Of a stretch of DNA of 64,000 nt, positions 61,523-64,000 are shown piece by piece. The position numbers and the translations under genes were made by a program. Below the pieces are notes generated by a model. It was not told the DNA's origin, did no database searches, and worked only from the letters and a program-made list of their open reading frames with translations. Location: NCBI GenBank assembly GCA_947652115.1, contig OX393572.1, positions 7,102,031 through 7,166,030 on the forward strand, read 5' to 3'. Each line of letters begins with the position of its first letter. The stretch's first letter is position 1. The DNA comes from Blastomussa wellsi (Eukaryota; Cnidaria; Anthozoa; Scleractinia; Plerogyridae).

Positions 61523-63584
61523 CTGAAGGAAGAATATCAATTGGCAATAATTGGCTCATGCTGTAGCTCACACCATTGAGTTATGGTGAAGTTCGGAGAG
61601 TAACAAAGAAGCACAAGATTAACGAGCGGTGATAGCCAAGAGCAACTCTATGCACCATTGTCCATTTACAAGCAATAGGACTTTTTCCGTGTCATCTAAA
61701 CACGAGGGGGTTAGGAGAATTTGAGACTGTTATGCAAACCCGAGACGCAGTCAATACTTTTGAGACAATTTTATTTCTCCATTTACTCCTTAGTTTTTGT
61801 TTTGATTGAGAAGATATATCAAACACTCGAGAGCCCAGTGTTTCATTGGCTATCCAAACATTGCAAAGTTCATATTTAACTCTCTTCTTAGTGTTTGGAT
61901 ATCCTGATGAAACACTGTCTCTCATGTTTGATATATTACATCAAAAACCCAGATGAGAAAAATATGGCAAAGCAATTTGCGGACACTATGAACATGCATT
62001 CTCCATTGGATTATGAAGCATGCTTATGTATACTGAATTTAACTGCGTGGCTCTGCTTGCTACATGTGTATGTTCTAACTAAAAACAAATTAGTCAGCAA
62101 ATCATATACAATTTCATTTTGAATACATAGTTAACAGTTTTTCTTTGAGGGCTGCCTGATATGAGCCTAGGCCATAGGCTGAACGATACCCAAAAAATTA
62201 AATACTTACCGGTACTGCAAGTAAAATACATGAAAACAAGTGTCACATAGCCACTTTGAAAATTTGCAATTGTTGGATGCTGAATGAATCATTAAGGGCC
62301 GAGATCGACAAGAACGTCAAAGTTTCCATCAAAATAATCTCCAATTGTGACCTTCCATGGGAAAACACAATTTTTTTTTTTTGGGGGGGGGGGGGTCGAA
62401 TCACCTCACAAACTGGGTTTGAGAGCATTTCAAACTCCTTGCTCTTTTCAAGTACTTTGCAAACCCTTGCAAGGCATTTTAAACTGTTTCCAAACCCTTT
62501 GCAGATGCTTCACAAACCCTTTGCAAAACAATATTATTGTTACCCTATTTGCAAAATGACCCTTAATGAAAGAGGTCTTATAGCAAGGGCCATTTTTGCT
62601 TTCAAGTCATTCATTTCTTTACTCAAGTGGTTTAGAAAACTTTTGGCCACCACAACTGTCAAGCCACTCTTAAATATAGAAAACGTTCAGTTTATACTTA
62701 AACTGTTTATGTTACGTAATATTGGCTTTACCTTGTAAAAGTTAAACACCAAGTCCAGTTCACAGACATTGTGAAAAAATTCATTCAAGACCTGGAAGAG
62801 GGGAGCAATATGTGGATTAGTTTTGCTTCTTTATAACATAGATTTTGTTAACTGAGCAGGCCTGTATGGGCAACTCTTGACCAAGGTCAAGTAAACTTTT
62901 ATACTGCAATTCTATCCTTTCGGACCTAACACTGTTGCAGTATAAAATCAATCTTTATGTGTAACACGCAGCAATAATCAACACATTTTAATGTATTGTA
63001 AGTAAGTAATATTGTTAACGCGTAACGTAAGTAGTGTATTGTTTTAATAAGTCACGTAATCAAAGTAAAATGTCACGTAATTAAAGTATCATCAATAGTG
63101 TGTCTTCTAAGTGAAAACAATCTATCTAATTGTAATATATTGAATTTTCCTTTGTGCAAGTAATAGTGTAAGTAATATCAGTAATGTAATGCCTGTAAGC
63201 AGTATTTGTGTGTAATGTATTGTTTAATATTTGTAATAACCACTGAGCCAGATGCACACATAACACACACTGATTTTTTTATTCCACTTAGAAGCAATAC
63301 ATGACACATGACTTGGAAGGAATGTGACGTCACAATGTCAGTTCTAAATCACAACAATATTGAAGCAAAATAAAAAAATAAAAAAAAAGGTCAAGTCAAC
63401 TTAGTTCCCTTTCAATGTTTTCCTCAGATTGACTAAGTGTCAACAAAGAAGGAAAATAAGTAATTCTCACCTCCACAAAATTATGAATGGCCTCTAGATA
63501 GTACAAGTTGTTATCATGGACATCCACACAGAAACAGAAATACAGACCAGCATAACGACGATATACAATCTTGAAATTGCGAAA
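61421..63584 (-). CDS. AP2S1: AP-2 complex subunit sigma, 3' three exons (partial gene)
   Basis: The AP-2 sigma subunit is the small chain of the clathrin adaptor that selects plasma-membrane cargo; with alpha it binds dileucine signals. Three exons are visible in transcript order: 63584-63471, 62791-62732 and 61522-61421. All phases are 0, giving 91 residues from FRNFKIVYRRYAGLYFC to QMLQQLE-stop. The sequence is almost identical to what is known of the vertebrate protein over this stretch, so it is strongly constrained. The human protein is 142 residues, so about 50 N-terminal residues must be coded upstream, beyond position 64000. Confidence 0.96.
61800..61930. repeat. palindrome in AP2S1 last intron
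   Basis: ATATATCAAACACTCGAGAG at the left and CTCTCATGTTTGATATATT at the right, with complementary CAGTGTTTCATTGG and GTTTGGATA blocks between. Imperfect foldback. Confidence 0.65.
62732..62791 (-). CDS. AP2S1: AP2S1 penultimate exon
   Basis: A 20-codon exon, VLNEFFHNVCELDLVFNFYK, bounded by CTTCCAG| and |GTAAAG. Confidence 0.96.
63471..63584 (-). CDS. AP2S1: AP2S1 internal exon
   Basis: The acceptor is GGTTTCAG and the donor is GAG|GTGAGA. The 38 codons include YRRYAGLYFCFCVDV and YLEAIHNFVE, the core longin-type fold of the sigma chain. Confidence 0.96.
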
Positions 63585-64000
63585 CTGAAACCGGAAAAGG
63601 CATGTTGTTCTTAACATAATCAATTCACCAATAACTTTTGAAATAAACTAACAGTACAATGTATCTACATTATAGACACATTCATATTAAAAAATACCCA
63701 TGTATATGACATTTTTGATTCACCAAATGACCATTAAGTGCCCTGTGGGCATAAACAATGAGAAACAAGTCACAAATTTAGCCAAAAAAATGGTGTACAA
63801 ACTTAACTTACATTACTCAATATCGGAGTAATCAAAAGAAATAAATAAAATTCATCAAACAATAATTACGGTAATATTATTTTGGTCCAATAAACCCTTT
63901 TTAAAGTACAGAATCACCAGCATGTATCATTTTTGCTTCCTTCCTATTATTTTCGGGTGCCATGCAACACGAAGTGAAATTTCAATTAAAAAGTTTTGGA
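63585..64000. other. AP2S1 intron up to the window edge
   Basis: AT-rich sequence with no match to the expected N-terminal AP2S1 residues, so the upstream exons lie outside the window. Confidence 0.6.

Overview
The window reads as nuclear DNA of an anthozoan cnidarian, most likely a stony coral. It is AT-rich, its genes are split into short exons with GT-AG introns, and introns and intergenic DNA are packed with foldback/MITE-type palindromes, Penelope-like retroelement pieces and other repeat families I associate with coral genomes. A short TTAGGG array is also present. The species call is inference; no rRNA or mitochondrial marker is present.

Three host genes can be rebuilt exon by exon. 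(1) A RasGRP-family Ras/Rap guanine nucleotide exchange factor on the minus strand fills 6.5-36.0 kb in 17 visible coding exons: REM domain, CDC25 GEF domain, two EF hands, a C1 domain and a C-terminal coiled coil. (2) An ARHGAP11A-like RhoGAP on the plus strand fills 36.7-48.6 kb in 10 coding exons whose phases all match and give a 621-residue protein. It is divergent from RASGRP, and the 0.7 kb between the two start codons must hold both promoters; it contains E2F-, CCAAT- and CHR-like sites. (3) The 3' half of AP2S1, the clathrin adaptor AP-2 sigma subunit, lies on the minus strand at 61.4-63.6 kb; its first exons lie beyond the right edge.

Between ARHGAP11A and AP2S1, at about 52.5-59.15 kb, lies a decayed multigene mobile element. 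It has a convergent pair (a small membrane-tail ORF on plus and a coiled-coil/transmembrane protein on minus) whose stop codons overlap. It also has a plus-strand series: a gene interrupted three ways, a basic protein, two small proteins and the start of a probable integrase. Almost every frame is broken. The element was itself hit by a 782-bp foldback element, a 674-bp insertion and a 1.5-kb array of a 20-bp minisatellite. The gene families look like uncharacterised multicopy proteins I recall from cnidarian genomes; comparison with Polinton/adinto-like elements is inference.

The rest is repeat matter: a Penelope-like element with an inverted terminal copy and GIY-YIG tail (24.6-25.3 kb), three terminal fragments of another Penelope-type family carrying a hammerhead-ribozyme-like motif, a Crypton-derived (DUF3504/KIAA1958-like) pseudogene, a Gypsy reverse-transcriptase scrap, a GPCR seventh-helix fragment, many palindromic MITEs, and several inverted pairs of dispersed repeats up to 57 kb apart. 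The left 6.5 kb holds no gene I can support.
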